NCBI RefSeq assembly: GCF_007855645.1 | Contig: NZ_CP042263.1 | Span: forward strand, 310,001-374,000 | Origin: Qingshengfaniella alkalisoli | GTDB taxonomy: Bacteria; Pseudomonadota; Alphaproteobacteria; Rhodobacterales; Rhodobacteraceae | Direction: 5' to 3' | Length of the DNA stretch: 64,000 nt | Part shown: positions 35,480 through 43,551 of the stretch, one piece after another | Position numbering within the stretch: position 1 is the first letter of the stretch | Layout of the letters: every line of letters starts with the position of its first letter | Made by a program: the position numbers and the translations under genes | Notes under the pieces: model-generated | Database searches by the model: none | The model's input: only the letters and a program-made list of their open reading frames with translations | What the model was told of the DNA's origin: nothing

Positions 35480-36754
35480 TCAGTAGCCCAAGGTGCGCGG
35501 CAGCCATGTCACCGTTTCCGGCACGAAGGTCAGGATGATCAGCACCAGAACCTCAACGAAGAAGAAGGGCAGGATCGACCGGGTCAGGCGCGCCATACCA
35601 ACCCCCGCCACCCCTTCGGCGACGAACAGGCACAGCCCCAAGGGCGGCGTAATCAGACCGATCATCAGGTTGAAGATCACGAGGATACCGAAATGCACCG
35701 GGTCGACACCCATCCCCACCGCGATGGGATGCAGGATCGGCACCAGCACCAGCATGGCGGCGATGCCTTCCAGAAACAGCCCGACAAACAGGAACAGCAA
35801 GATCACCGCGATCAGGAAGGTCGTCCGACTGTCCACATTGGTCAGAACCCAGTCGGTCAGCATGTTGGGCACGCGGTTATAGGTCAGCAACCAGTTCGCC
35901 GCCGCCACCGCCGCGATGATGATCAGGATGACTGCGCTGTCCAGCATTGCATCGCGGAAGATACGCGGCAGCGAGGACAGCTTGATGTTACGATAGACCA
36001 GAACGCCGAGCACCAGCGCATAGGCCACGGCAAAGCTCGCGGCCTCGGTCGGCGTGACGACGCCCGCGAGGATCGAGCCCACGACGAAGACTGGCATCAA
36101 CAGCGGCAGGATGCCTTCGAACACGGCCTGTCGCGCGGGTTTGGTCACCAGATCGCTGGCCTCGTACCCCGGTTTGATCTTGACCGTCAGCATGACATAG
36201 ACCGACAGGAACACCGCCAGAAGGAGGCCGGGGACGACACCGCCCATGAACAGTGCGGGCACCGACACGCCGGACACGATCAACGCATAGATGATGACGG
36301 GGATGGATGGCGGGATGATCGGCCCGATGACCGAAGACGCCGCCGTCAGCGCCGCCGCGAAGCTGCGGTCATAGCCGTGCTTTTCCATCTCGGGGATGAA
36401 CACGCGACCGATGGCCGAGGTATCCGCAACCGCCGATCCCGACAGCCCCGCAAAGATCACCGACGCCCAGATATTCACCAGCGCCAGCCCGGCACGCAGA
36501 CGGCCCACCAGCACATTCGCGAAGGCGATGATGCGGCCCGTGATGCCGCTTTCGTTCATCACCTCGCCCGCCAGAACAAACAGCGGAATGGCCAGCAGCG
36601 GGAAGGAGTTCAGCCCCTTGAACATCTCCGCCGCGACGATGCGCAGCGCATAGGGTGCCTCGCCCATCGCCATGAAGCTCAGAAGCGTCGCGATGATCGC
36701 GATGGCGATGGGGACACCCGCGACCAGGCCCAGTATCAGGATTGCATAGACCAT
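35480..36754 (-). CDS. dctM: TRAP transporter large permease (DctM)
   Basis: The 424-residue protein has about twelve transmembrane helices and conserved DctM segments (LFVLAGEVMNESGI, NIWASVIFAGLSGSAVAD). It forms the sodium-coupled channel of a DctPQM TRAP importer. It begins one base after the dctQ stop. Operon context suggests shikimate, quinate or a similar cyclic acid as substrate; the sequence does not show it directly. Confidence 0.95.
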   Translation of the reverse strand: MVYAILILGLVAGVPIAIAIIATLLSFMAMGEAPYALRIVAAEMFKGLNSFPLLAIPLFVLAGEVMNESGITGRIIAFANVLVGRLRAGLALVNIWASVIFAGLSGSAVADTSAIGRVFIPEMEKHGYDRSFAAALTAASSVIGPIIPPSIPVIIYALIVSGVSVPALFMGGVVPGLLLAVFLSVYVMLTVKIKPGYEASDLVTKPARQAVFEGILPLLMPVFVVGSILAGVVTPTEAASFAVAYALVLGVLVYRNIKLSSLPRIFRDAMLDSAVILIIIAAVAAANWLLTYNRVPNMLTDWVLTNVDSRTTFLIAVILLFLFVGLFLEGIAAMLVLVPILHPIAVGMGVDPVHFGILVIFNLMIGLITPPLGLCLFVAEGVAGVGMARLTRSILPFFFVEVLVLIILTFVPETVTWLPRTLGY

Positions 36755-36755
36755 A

Positions 36756-37283
36756 TCAGTTGGCCCCCATCGTCTTGATCCGCTCGATCAGTTTGAACAG
36801 CGCCGCGACCGCCAGAAGCGCACCGCCTATGGCGATGGCGTATTGCCATGTGCCAAGCTTGCCGACCCATTCCAGCGCGGTGATCCCCGTGGCGTTGGCC
36901 AGCCGGTCGGCGGTAGATTTCAGGCCGGACGAATCCAGCCCACCCCGGCGCAGTGCAAAGACATGCCCTGCATAGGCCAGCGTCAGCCCCGACACGATTG
37001 TCAGGACATCGACTGCTGCGTAAAGCCGCTGCCGCACACGTTCGGACAGCAGATCGACGAAGATCGAAAATCGGATGTGCTGATCGTTCAGATAGCCGAG
37101 CGCGAGCGCCAGCATCACGCCATAGATCGTCAGATAGATGGGCAGCTCCTCTCCCCAGGGCACCGATTGGCCAACCAGATAACGGCGGGTCGAGTTCAGG
37201 AAGATGATGGTAAAAACAAGAGCCATCGACAGCCCGGCCCCGAATCCCAGGCACTGGCGATAGATGCGGCTTAGACGATCCAA
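36756..37283 (-). CDS. dctQ: TRAP transporter small permease (DctQ)
   Basis: The 175-residue protein has four transmembrane segments and the DctQ segment FLNSTRRYLVGQSVPWGEELPI, in which the GEEL site is typical. It forms the membrane complex with DctM. It lies between dctP (58-bp gap) and dctM. A longer overlapping frame in another phase lacks these motifs and is a shadow. Confidence 0.93.
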   Translation of the reverse strand: MDRLSRIYRQCLGFGAGLSMALVFTIIFLNSTRRYLVGQSVPWGEELPIYLTIYGVMLALALGYLNDQHIRFSIFVDLLSERVRQRLYAAVDVLTIVSGLTLAYAGHVFALRRGGLDSSGLKSTADRLANATGITALEWVGKLGTWQYAIAIGGALLAVAALFKLIERIKTMGAN

Positions 37284-37341
37284 GACGGGTCCTCCGGTTC
37301 AAACCGGACCGGGATTTCCGGTCCGGCCTGTCAGCTTGCTA

Positions 37342-38349
37342 TCAGTTTGTGGATTGCGCGACGGCGTCATTCAGACGGTCGATCCATTCAGCGTCATCGC
37401 CAAGTTCGCCGCGCAGGTATTCCACCACCGCGGGTTGTGCATTATCGGCAAATGCCTGCAGCTCTTCGGCGGTCGGCGAATAGACCTGCATGCCTTCGTC
37501 CTGCACCTTCTTCACGCCCTCGGCGGTGTTCCACTGCTGGATCGCGCGGCCCATCGTGCCGGCAACACGCGCGGCCTTGGCCACGATTTCCTGCTGCGCG
37601 GGTTCGAGCGACTGGAAGAATTCGTCCGAAACGACGATGAAGTCGGCCGCATACACATGACCGTCCAGCGTCATGTATTTCTGCAGCTTGTGCAGGCCAT
37701 TGTTGTAGATCACGCCAACCGGGTTTTCCTGCCCGTCGACAACGCCCGTGGACAGGGCATTGGGCAGTTCCGTCCATGCAATCGGGGTGGGTTCGCCGCC
37801 CAGACCTTCGACCATCTCGACATAAAGCGGGATGGGCTGCACACGGAACTTGAGGCCTTCCATATCGGCGGGGCTGCGGATTTCGCGCGTGTTGTTGGTG
37901 AAGTTGCGGAAGCCCGTCTCGCCATAGGCCAGCGTGCGCAGGCCGGTCTGGTCAAGGCAGTGGTCGGCCAGCGCATCGCCGAATTCACCGTCCAGCACGT
38001 CCCAAGCGACCGTGGCAGAGGAGAACATGTAAGGAATGTCCAGAACCGACGCCGCCGGGCAAACTTTCGACATCGCGCCGGACACCAGGACCACCTGCGT
38101 CAGACCTTCCTGCGCCTGCGCGACCAGCTCGTCTTCATTTCCGAGCGCGCCGGCAGGGAAGACTTCCACCGTCATGTCGGATTCGCCTTCGACGATGTTC
38201 TTGAATATCTGCGCGGCGGCGCCCTTCTTCGACCCCTGCCAGTCATCGGGATCGACATGTGCCACCCGGATAGTCTGGGCCTCGGCCACTGCCGACAACC
38301 CCAGGCCGAACGCGGCCGTCAGAGCCAAAGTCTTGAATTCACTACGCAT
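37342..38349 (-). CDS. dctP: TRAP transporter substrate-binding protein (DctP)
   Basis: The 335-residue periplasmic binding protein has a signal peptide at about 1-24 (ending AEA-QTIRVAH). The conserved segments LKFRVQPIPLY and PTPIAWTELPNALSTGVVDG hold the carboxylate-binding Arg and the P-x-x-(W/E) region typical of DctP. Placed 27 bp after the shikimate dehydrogenase gene, it probably captures shikimate or quinate for DctQM. The ligand is inferred from the pathway. Confidence 0.94.
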   Translation of the reverse strand: MRSEFKTLALTAAFGLGLSAVAEAQTIRVAHVDPDDWQGSKKGAAAQIFKNIVEGESDMTVEVFPAGALGNEDELVAQAQEGLTQVVLVSGAMSKVCPAASVLDIPYMFSSATVAWDVLDGEFGDALADHCLDQTGLRTLAYGETGFRNFTNNTREIRSPADMEGLKFRVQPIPLYVEMVEGLGGEPTPIAWTELPNALSTGVVDGQENPVGVIYNNGLHKLQKYMTLDGHVYAADFIVVSDEFFQSLEPAQQEIVAKAARVAGTMGRAIQQWNTAEGVKKVQDEGMQVYSPTAEELQAFADNAQPAVVEYLRGELGDDAEWIDRLNDAVAQSTN

Positions 38350-38376
38350 TGGTAACCTCCCTTATTGCGTTAGTCA

Positions 38377-39279
38377 TCAAGTGAAAGCCTTCGCTTCCAC
38401 GTCGAAAGAATCGAAAGTCGCCTTCATCCGCCCTGGCTTGGCCGCGCGGCCCGTGAACAGTTCGAACGCGCGCACAGCCTGAAACACGGCCATGCCGGAT
38501 CCGGGCAGAACGCGACAGCCCACTTCGCGCGCGGCGCGCAGCAGCTCCGTTTCCAACGGGAAATAGACGATATCCGCGACCCACATCCGCGCATCCAGAA
38601 GGCCGGTTGGAAAGGCCGATCCCGGCAGCTTCGCCATCCCCATCGGCGTGGCGTTGACCACACCGTCGGGCCTGTGTTTGGCAACCAGCGCCTCGATGTC
38701 TGTGACCGGGTTCAAGACCATCTGCGGACGGTTCGCGCCAAGCTGGTCGCAAAGACGCGCGGCGCGATCAGGGTCGATATCGAACACAGACAGCCTAACC
38801 ACACCGCAATCAGCCAGCGCATGCGCCACGGCGACACCTGCACCGCCCGCACCCAGCAGCAGCACATCCCGCACCGCCGCACCGTCCAGCCCGCGTTTGA
38901 AACTTTCAGCGAATCCCCAAAGATCGGTGTTATGGCCGACGCGCTTGCCGTCCTTCAGCACAACCGTATTCACTGCGCCGACAGCCTTTGCATTCGCCGA
39001 CAGCTCATCCAGCAGCGGAATGATCTCGATCTTGTAGGGATAGGTTACGTTCAGCCCGCTGAACCCAGTCGCCTCCGCCATCCGCAACATCTGGGCCAGC
39101 GACAAGTCGCAACGTTCAGGCGCATCCATATCCAGAAGCTTGTAGACACCGCAAACACCTTGGGCCGCCGCTTCCGCCATATGCATGGCGGGCGTGCGCG
39201 ATTGCGAAATACCGCGCCCGACCAGCCCCATCAGAACGGTATCGGATTCATGCGCCCTAACGGCAGTGGCTGTGATCAC
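38377..39279 (-). CDS. shikimate dehydrogenase, probably NAD-dependent catabolic type
   Basis: The enzyme oxidises shikimate (perhaps also quinate) to the 3-dehydro acid. The 300-residue AroE fold has Lys83 (VTYPYK) and Asp119 (GHNTD) as the catalytic pair, and the substrate-binding serines in ISQSRTP. The Rossmann loop is GAGGAG at 143-148. The second strand ends VFDID, with Asp167 where NADP-dependent AroE usually has a basic N-R-T pattern, so NAD is the likely cofactor. The GTG at 39279 has GGGAGG upstream. It is the first gene of the catabolic operon, divergent from the TetR gene. Confidence 0.9.
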   Translation of the reverse strand: MITATAVRAHESDTVLMGLVGRGISQSRTPAMHMAEAAAQGVCGVYKLLDMDAPERCDLSLAQMLRMAEATGFSGLNVTYPYKIEIIPLLDELSANAKAVGAVNTVVLKDGKRVGHNTDLWGFAESFKRGLDGAAVRDVLLLGAGGAGVAVAHALADCGVVRLSVFDIDPDRAARLCDQLGANRPQMVLNPVTDIEALVAKHRPDGVVNATPMGMAKLPGSAFPTGLLDARMWVADIVYFPLETELLRAAREVGCRVLPGSGMAVFQAVRAFELFTGRAAKPGRMKATFDSFDVEAKAFT

Positions 39280-39324
39280 GCGGCTCCTCCCAAAGCATAT
39301 GGCTTCTCGATTCGAGTCTACAAT

Positions 39325-39341
39325 GAACCATACGGTTAATT
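39325..39341. promoter_or_regulatory. operator-like site 1 of the shikimate operon
   Basis: GAACCATACGGTTAATT contains the inverted repeat AACC-N4-GGTT. A second copy with the same flanks lies exactly 31 bp downstream, both in the 125-bp gap between the shikimate dehydrogenase and the TetR gene. The TetR protein is the natural ligand. Confidence 0.65.
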
Positions 39342-39355
39342 CGGTCAACAGAATT

Positions 39356-39372
39356 GAACCGCCGGGTTAATT
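39356..39372. promoter_or_regulatory. operator-like site 2 of the shikimate operon
   Basis: GAACCGCCGGGTTAATT is the second copy of the GAACC-N4-GGTTAATT element. The spacing of 31 bp (three helical turns) places both copies on one face of the DNA. Confidence 0.65.
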
Positions 39373-39404
39373 GTGTAAACTGATCCCGCGTAACGGAGGA
39401 GCGG

Positions 39405-40079
39405 ATGAACAAATCAGAAAAGCGGGGCAAACCGCCAAGGGGATGGAAACAGGATCCCGAAGCGGTGCGTGCCGACATCCTGGGAGCCGCCCGCACCGAA
39501 TTTGCCCGCCACGGCCTGTCTGGAGCGCGCGTGCAAAACATCGTGGAACGGACCCAGACCTCCAAGCGCATGATCTTCTACTATTTCGGGGATAAGGAAT
39601 CGCTCTACCGCGCAGTGCTCGAAGAAGCCTACCGCGAGGTCCGACAGGGCGAGGCGGAGCTTGATCTAGGCGATCTTCCGCCCGATCAGGCGCTGCGACG
39701 ATTGATCGAATTCACCTTCGACCACCATCGTGCGAATCCCGAATTCATCCGCCTGGTGATGATCGAGAACATCCATGAAGGGCGCCACATGGAGGGCATG
39801 GAGAGCCTGCAACTGGCCAACACCTCCGCGATCCGGACACTGGAACGAATCTGCTCGGCGGGCGTGGAGGCCGGATTGTTCCGCAAGGACGTGTCTGCGC
39901 TCCAGGTCCATTGGCAAATCAGCGCGGTCAGCTTCTTCAACGTCTCAAACCGCGCGACATTCGAGATCATCTTCGGCGCCGACCTGTTCGAAGACAGCCA
40001 GCAAATCTCGCTACGCGAACGCATCGTGGACAGCATCCTGAAATCCGTTCTTGTTTCCGCCGCCGGCGGCGCAGCGTGA
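39405..40079 (+). CDS. TetR family transcriptional regulator
   Basis: The 224-residue protein has a typical N-terminal helix-turn-helix at about 25-70 (AARTEFARHGLSGARVQNIVERT then SKRMIFYYFGDKESLY). Its C-terminal ligand-binding domain is of the type seen in aromatic-acid regulators. The start has a clear GGAGG. It is divergent from the shikimate dehydrogenase-TRAP-QuiC operon and faces two operator-like repeats, so it probably represses that operon and itself until shikimate or an intermediate binds. Confidence 0.9.
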   Translation: MNKSEKRGKPPRGWKQDPEAVRADILGAARTEFARHGLSGARVQNIVERTQTSKRMIFYYFGDKESLYRAVLEEAYREVRQGEAELDLGDLPPDQALRRLIEFTFDHHRANPEFIRLVMIENIHEGRHMEGMESLQLANTSAIRTLERICSAGVEAGLFRKDVSALQVHWQISAVSFFNVSNRATFEIIFGADLFEDSQQISLRERIVDSILKSVLVSAAGGAA

Positions 40080-40095
40080 AGCTGACAACCGCTCG

Positions 40096-40542
40096 TCAGT
40101 TCCTGAACGTTAGCGCCTGATCCAGAGCTTGCAGAAACCGCGCCCTGTCGGCCTTGCCGAACGCGCGTCCGCCACCCTGATGAAACGGGTCCGCCGCGCG
40201 AATGTCGCTCATCAGGTCGCGCGTGGCGAGGCGCGGACCGATATTGGCAATGCTCAGAACCTCGCCATTGTGCTGTAAAACCTTCGCACCGGCCTTCAGG
40301 CATTTGTCGGCCAGCGGCAGATCGGACGTCACCACCACATCGCCCGTCGTGCAATTGTCCGCGATCCAACGATCGGCCATGTCCGGGCCTTCATCCACGA
40401 TCTTCAGGAACACCAGTGGGTTGGGTGACGGCCTCAGCCCACCATTGCAGACCAGCACCATCGGAACCTTCAGCCGGGTGGCGACGCGCTCGGCCTCGGC
40501 CTTCACAGGGCAGGCGTCGGCGTCGATGAACAAGGTGGTCAC
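40096..40542 (-). CDS. YaiI/YqxD family (UPF0178) protein
   Basis: The 148-residue protein starts [11 protein letters not shown] and contains [13 protein letters not shown] and the GGGRAF segment, all landmarks of the YaiI/YqxD (DUF188) family. Members have a PIN-like fold and may be nucleases, but no function is established. It converges with the TetR gene (16-bp gap) and lies 24 bp after the CHMI-like gene, so the two may be co-transcribed. Confidence 0.92.
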   Translation of the reverse strand: MTTLFIDADACPVKAEAERVATRLKVPMVLVCNGGLRPSPNPLVFLKIVDEGPDMADRWIADNCTTGDVVVTSDLPLADKCLKAGAKVLQHNGEVLSIANIGPRLATRDLMSDIRAADPFHQGGGRAFGKADRARFLQALDQALTFRN

Positions 40543-40566
40543 AGGCAGGCTCCGGTCAGTGTCGGT

Positions 40567-40908
40567 CTAAAGCAGGCGCCGCGCATAGGTCGTGCGTGTC
40601 ATTTCGAGATCCTGCACGGTCAGGCTTCCGACATCGGGAAGCTGTTCGGCCAGAACGTCCAGAATAACCTGGTTGAGCCGCTTGCGCGTGTCCTCGTCGC
40701 GCCCACCCATCAGCATCAGCGTAGCATGGGCGAAGGTTTGCGGTTCCGTGCCGATGTGGAAGAACTCCGCAGCCGTCGCACGCACCTTGATGGCGGGCGC
40801 GTCGAAATCGTCTTGGCCGGCAAGCGCATCGAACAAGCGCTCGCATAGCGCTTGCATATCGTGGCTGTCTTCGAGACCCTTGGAAAACTCGACTCTGACA
40901 TGCGGCAT
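40567..40908 (-). CDS. 5-carboxymethyl-2-hydroxymuconate isomerase-like tautomerase
   Basis: The 113-residue protein starts MPHVRVEFS, giving Pro1 after Met removal, the catalytic base of tautomerases. The pattern FAHATLMLMGGRDEDTRKRL matches the CHMI family (HpaF-type), as does the length. HpaF acts in homoprotocatechuate meta-cleavage, but no other hpa gene is in the window, so the substrate here is open. The family call is firm and the role is not. Confidence 0.8.
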   Translation of the reverse strand: MPHVRVEFSKGLEDSHDMQALCERLFDALAGQDDFDAPAIKVRATAAEFFHIGTEPQTFAHATLMLMGGRDEDTRKRLNQVILDVLAEQLPDVGSLTVQDLEMTRTTYARRLL

Positions 40909-41047
40909 GAATGGCGACCCCTGTAGAACGCTTCGTTGGAACTGGTTGATAATCCGCCCGGCACGACGGCACCAGCCCCGATCTCGTGCACCGGACGATC
41001 GGTTCCGCGCCCGATGCTTCCCGTTGTGCGTCGCGCCTTTCGGCCAT

Positions 41048-41239
41048 CTATAGCAAGCCGTTACGCATCAGCACGTCAGGTTCAATCTCTTCGTTTTCAA
41101 ACCAGGTCCCGTCGGCCAGTTGGAAGCCAAGCCCGGGCACATGGTAGAGCATAAGGGCGTCAAGCGGAGAAACTTTCGTCACGGCGGTGCCCGTGCCCGA
41201 AATGCAGTCGCGCATGATCAGGCTGATCTCTTTCTGTTT
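41048..41239 (-). pseudogene. decayed gene end, possibly of an S41-type peptidase
   Basis: The leftward frame from 41239 to the stop at 41048 (64 codons) lacks a proper start and follows an in-frame TAG at 41240-41242. The translation looks like real protein: SGTGTAVTKVSPLDALML, VPGLGFQLADGTWFENEEIE and PDVLMRNGLL. The DGTWFEN...PDV ending resembles the C-terminus of S41/tricorn-like proteases, but this is from memory of the pattern only. It is probably the 3' remnant of a deleted gene. Confidence 0.4.
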
Positions 41240-41439
41240 CTAGAGCATCGGCAACACCGACCCGCCCGAATAGCTGGCCCTACTCTGCAAAACGACCAAA
41301 AATTAGTCAGCCCTTACGACCAGTCTTACAAAATCCGCGATCAGCCTTTGACATTCTGCAAGATTCGTTCTTCAAGGTGAACCAAAGTTAAAGTGGTTTG
41401 CCTATTGGTTTGCCATCCGACCCGAAAGAATACCCGCCG
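41240..41439. promoter_or_regulatory. promoter region of the ABC-GGT operon
   Basis: This AT-rich gap precedes the nine-gene operon. TTGACA at 41348-41353 could be a -35 element, with a weak -10 about 17 bp on (TTCAAG). It is the only sizeable space where the operon promoter and the site of its GntR regulator could lie. Confidence 0.4.
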
Positions 41440-42432
41440 ATGAATACGCCCGAGCCGCTTCTGTCAGTCAGGGATCTGAGCTTCCGCTTTGCGGGAATGG
41501 AAAAGAACGTCGTCGAGGATTTCGGCTTCGACCTCGCGCCCAACGAAACGCTCTGCATCGTCGGCGAAAGTGGTTGCGGCAAAAGCGTCACGGCGCTGTC
41601 GATGATGGGACTGTTGCCGTCCGATGTCACCAACATTCGATCCGGCCAGATCACGTTTGAAGGGAGCACCTTCAGCGCGGATGATACGGGCAGACTGGCG
41701 GAGTTGCGCGGCGACCGGATCTCGATGATCTTCCAGGAACCGATGACATCGCTTAACCCCGCCTTCCGGATCGGGGACCAGATTGCCGAAGCCGTGCAGT
41801 GCCACCGCAACTGCAGCAAGGACGAGGCGCTGGATCTGGCACTGCAAATGCTGCGCAAGGTGGGCATTCCTGCGGCTGAGCAGCGGCTGAAAGAATATCC
41901 GCACCAACTGTCCGGCGGCATGCGCCAGCGGGTTATGATCGCAATGGCATTGGTCAACGACCCCGCCGTTCTGATCGCGGATGAACCGACCACGGCGCTG
42001 GATGTAACCATTCAGGCCCAAATCCTTGACCTGATTGCGGATCTTCAGCGCGAAACCGGCATGGCGACCATCATGATCACCCATGATCTGGGCGTGGTGG
42101 CAGAAATCGCCACTAAAATCGCGGTGATGTATGCCGGCCATATCGTCGAGTTCGGCACCGCCAAGGACATTTTCGAAGATCCGCAGCACCCCTACACCAT
42201 CGGCTTGATGAGCTCGGTGCCGCGTCTGACCGGCCCCCGCGAGCGGCTGTCCACCGTGCCCGGTCTGGTACCTACCATCGCCACCATGCCTGACGGGTGC
42301 CGGTTCGCCTCGCGCTGTCCCTTCGCACAACCGGTGTGCAACACCCGCCCGCCTCTGACCGATCTGACCGCAGGCCATGGTGTCGCCTGCCATTTCGCGC
42401 CGCTGGAAGACAAGCTGGAGCAATGCGCATGA
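41440..42432 (+). CDS. peptide-type ABC transporter ATP-binding protein (DppD-like)
   Basis: The 330-residue ATPase has Walker A GESGCGKS at 42-49, signature LSGGMRQR, Walker [13 protein letters not shown], and the C-terminal Cys-rich oligopeptide-type tail ([15 protein letters not shown]) that can bind an Fe-S cluster. It energises the importer encoded by the next genes. The ATG at 41440 is chosen over an upstream in-frame TTG at 41398 because conservation begins there. Its stop overlaps the next start (ATGA). Confidence 0.94.
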   Translation: MNTPEPLLSVRDLSFRFAGMEKNVVEDFGFDLAPNETLCIVGESGCGKSVTALSMMGLLPSDVTNIRSGQITFEGSTFSADDTGRLAELRGDRISMIFQEPMTSLNPAFRIGDQIAEAVQCHRNCSKDEALDLALQMLRKVGIPAAEQRLKEYPHQLSGGMRQRVMIAMALVNDPAVLIADEPTTALDVTIQAQILDLIADLQRETGMATIMITHDLGVVAEIATKIAVMYAGHIVEFGTAKDIFEDPQHPYTIGLMSSVPRLTGPRERLSTVPGLVPTIATMPDGCRFASRCPFAQPVCNTRPPLTDLTAGHGVACHFAPLEDKLEQCA

Positions 42433-43523
42433 CGCAGACCATCCTGAAAGCCGACAATCTCGTGCGCCACTTCAATGTGGGCGGTGGGTTCCTGCGAAAG
42501 GGTGCCACGGTGCGTGCCGTGGATGGCGTGTCGCTCGATGTGAAGCGCGGCGAAACCTTTGCCATCGTGGGGGAAAGCGGCTGCGGCAAGTCCACCCTGG
42601 CACGGCTGTTGATGCGTCTGCTGTCGCCGACATCGGGTGCGGTGGAATTCGACGGCACGGATATTTCCGGCACCAGCGGCAAGGCGCTGGCCGATCTGCG
42701 CCGTGACATGCAGTTCGTGTTCCAGGACCCGTTTTCGTCGCTCAACCCCCGGATGACCGTTGGCAAGCTGATCGGTGAACCGCTGGAAACCCACGCGCCC
42801 GACATGGACAGCGCCGCGCGCCGGCAGAAGGTGGCGGAGTTGCTCAACCTCGTCGGGCTCCGGCCAGAACATGCCAACAGGTATCCGCATGAATTTTCCG
42901 GCGGTCAACGCCAGCGGATCGGGATCGCGCGTGCGCTGGCTTCCGGCCCGAAGCTCATCATCGGGGACGAACCCGTATCCGCGCTGGACGTGTCGGTGCA
43001 GGCGCAGGTCATCAACCTGTTGCAGGATCTGAAGGACGAGCTTGGCCTGACGCTGGTGATCATCGCACATGATCTGGCCGTCATCCGGCATATGAGCGAC
43101 CGCGTCGCCGTCATGTATCTGGGCCAGATCGTCGAGTCCGGCCCGGCAGAGGTCGTGTTCGACAGCCCCAAGCACCCCTACACCATGGCGCTTCTGTCCG
43201 CGATCCCGGAACCCGTGCATGCCAAGCCTGCCAATCGGATGCCACTGACGGGCGAGACACCCAGCCCCGCCAATCCGCCAAGCGGCTGCCGTTTCCATAC
43301 ACGCTGCCCCTTCGCACGGTCCGATTGCGAAACGCGCGCCCCGCAGCTTGAACAAGCCGACGGGCAACAGGTCGCGTGCCACTACTGGGCGGAAATTGCG
43401 GCAGATCGTCAGAATGAAACGCGACAGGCCGCGCCGGCACCTTCGGCCAATGTCCAACGCCGGTTCGATCTGTACCGCGCGGCAACCCGACAAGAAGAAG
43501 CGGCGGTCAACACCGCTCCCTGA
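42429..43523 (+). CDS. peptide-type ABC transporter ATP-binding protein (DppF-like)
   Basis: The 364-residue partner ATPase has Walker [10 protein letters not shown] at about 48-56, signature [10 protein letters not shown], Walker B LIIGDEPVSALD and the oligopeptide tail GCRFHTRCPFARSDC. The start at 42429 forms an ATGA overlap with the previous gene, and a GGAG lies 8 nt before it; an ATG two codons earlier is too close to that site. Confidence 0.94.
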   Translation: MTQTILKADNLVRHFNVGGGFLRKGATVRAVDGVSLDVKRGETFAIVGESGCGKSTLARLLMRLLSPTSGAVEFDGTDISGTSGKALADLRRDMQFVFQDPFSSLNPRMTVGKLIGEPLETHAPDMDSAARRQKVAELLNLVGLRPEHANRYPHEFSGGQRQRIGIARALASGPKLIIGDEPVSALDVSVQAQVINLLQDLKDELGLTLVIIAHDLAVIRHMSDRVAVMYLGQIVESGPAEVVFDSPKHPYTMALLSAIPEPVHAKPANRMPLTGETPSPANPPSGCRFHTRCPFARSDCETRAPQLEQADGQQVACHYWAEIAADRQNETRQAAPAPSANVQRRFDLYRAATRQEEAAVNTAP

Positions 43524-43551
43524 ACCGAAAGTCCAACCAAAGAGGAACGAT

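Noticed and set aside
34154-36778. 874-codon open frame on the plus strand
   Set aside because: It is antisense to the quiC and dctM genes, rich in Arg, His, Gln and Asp with no domain, and is a typical shadow frame of high-G+C genes.
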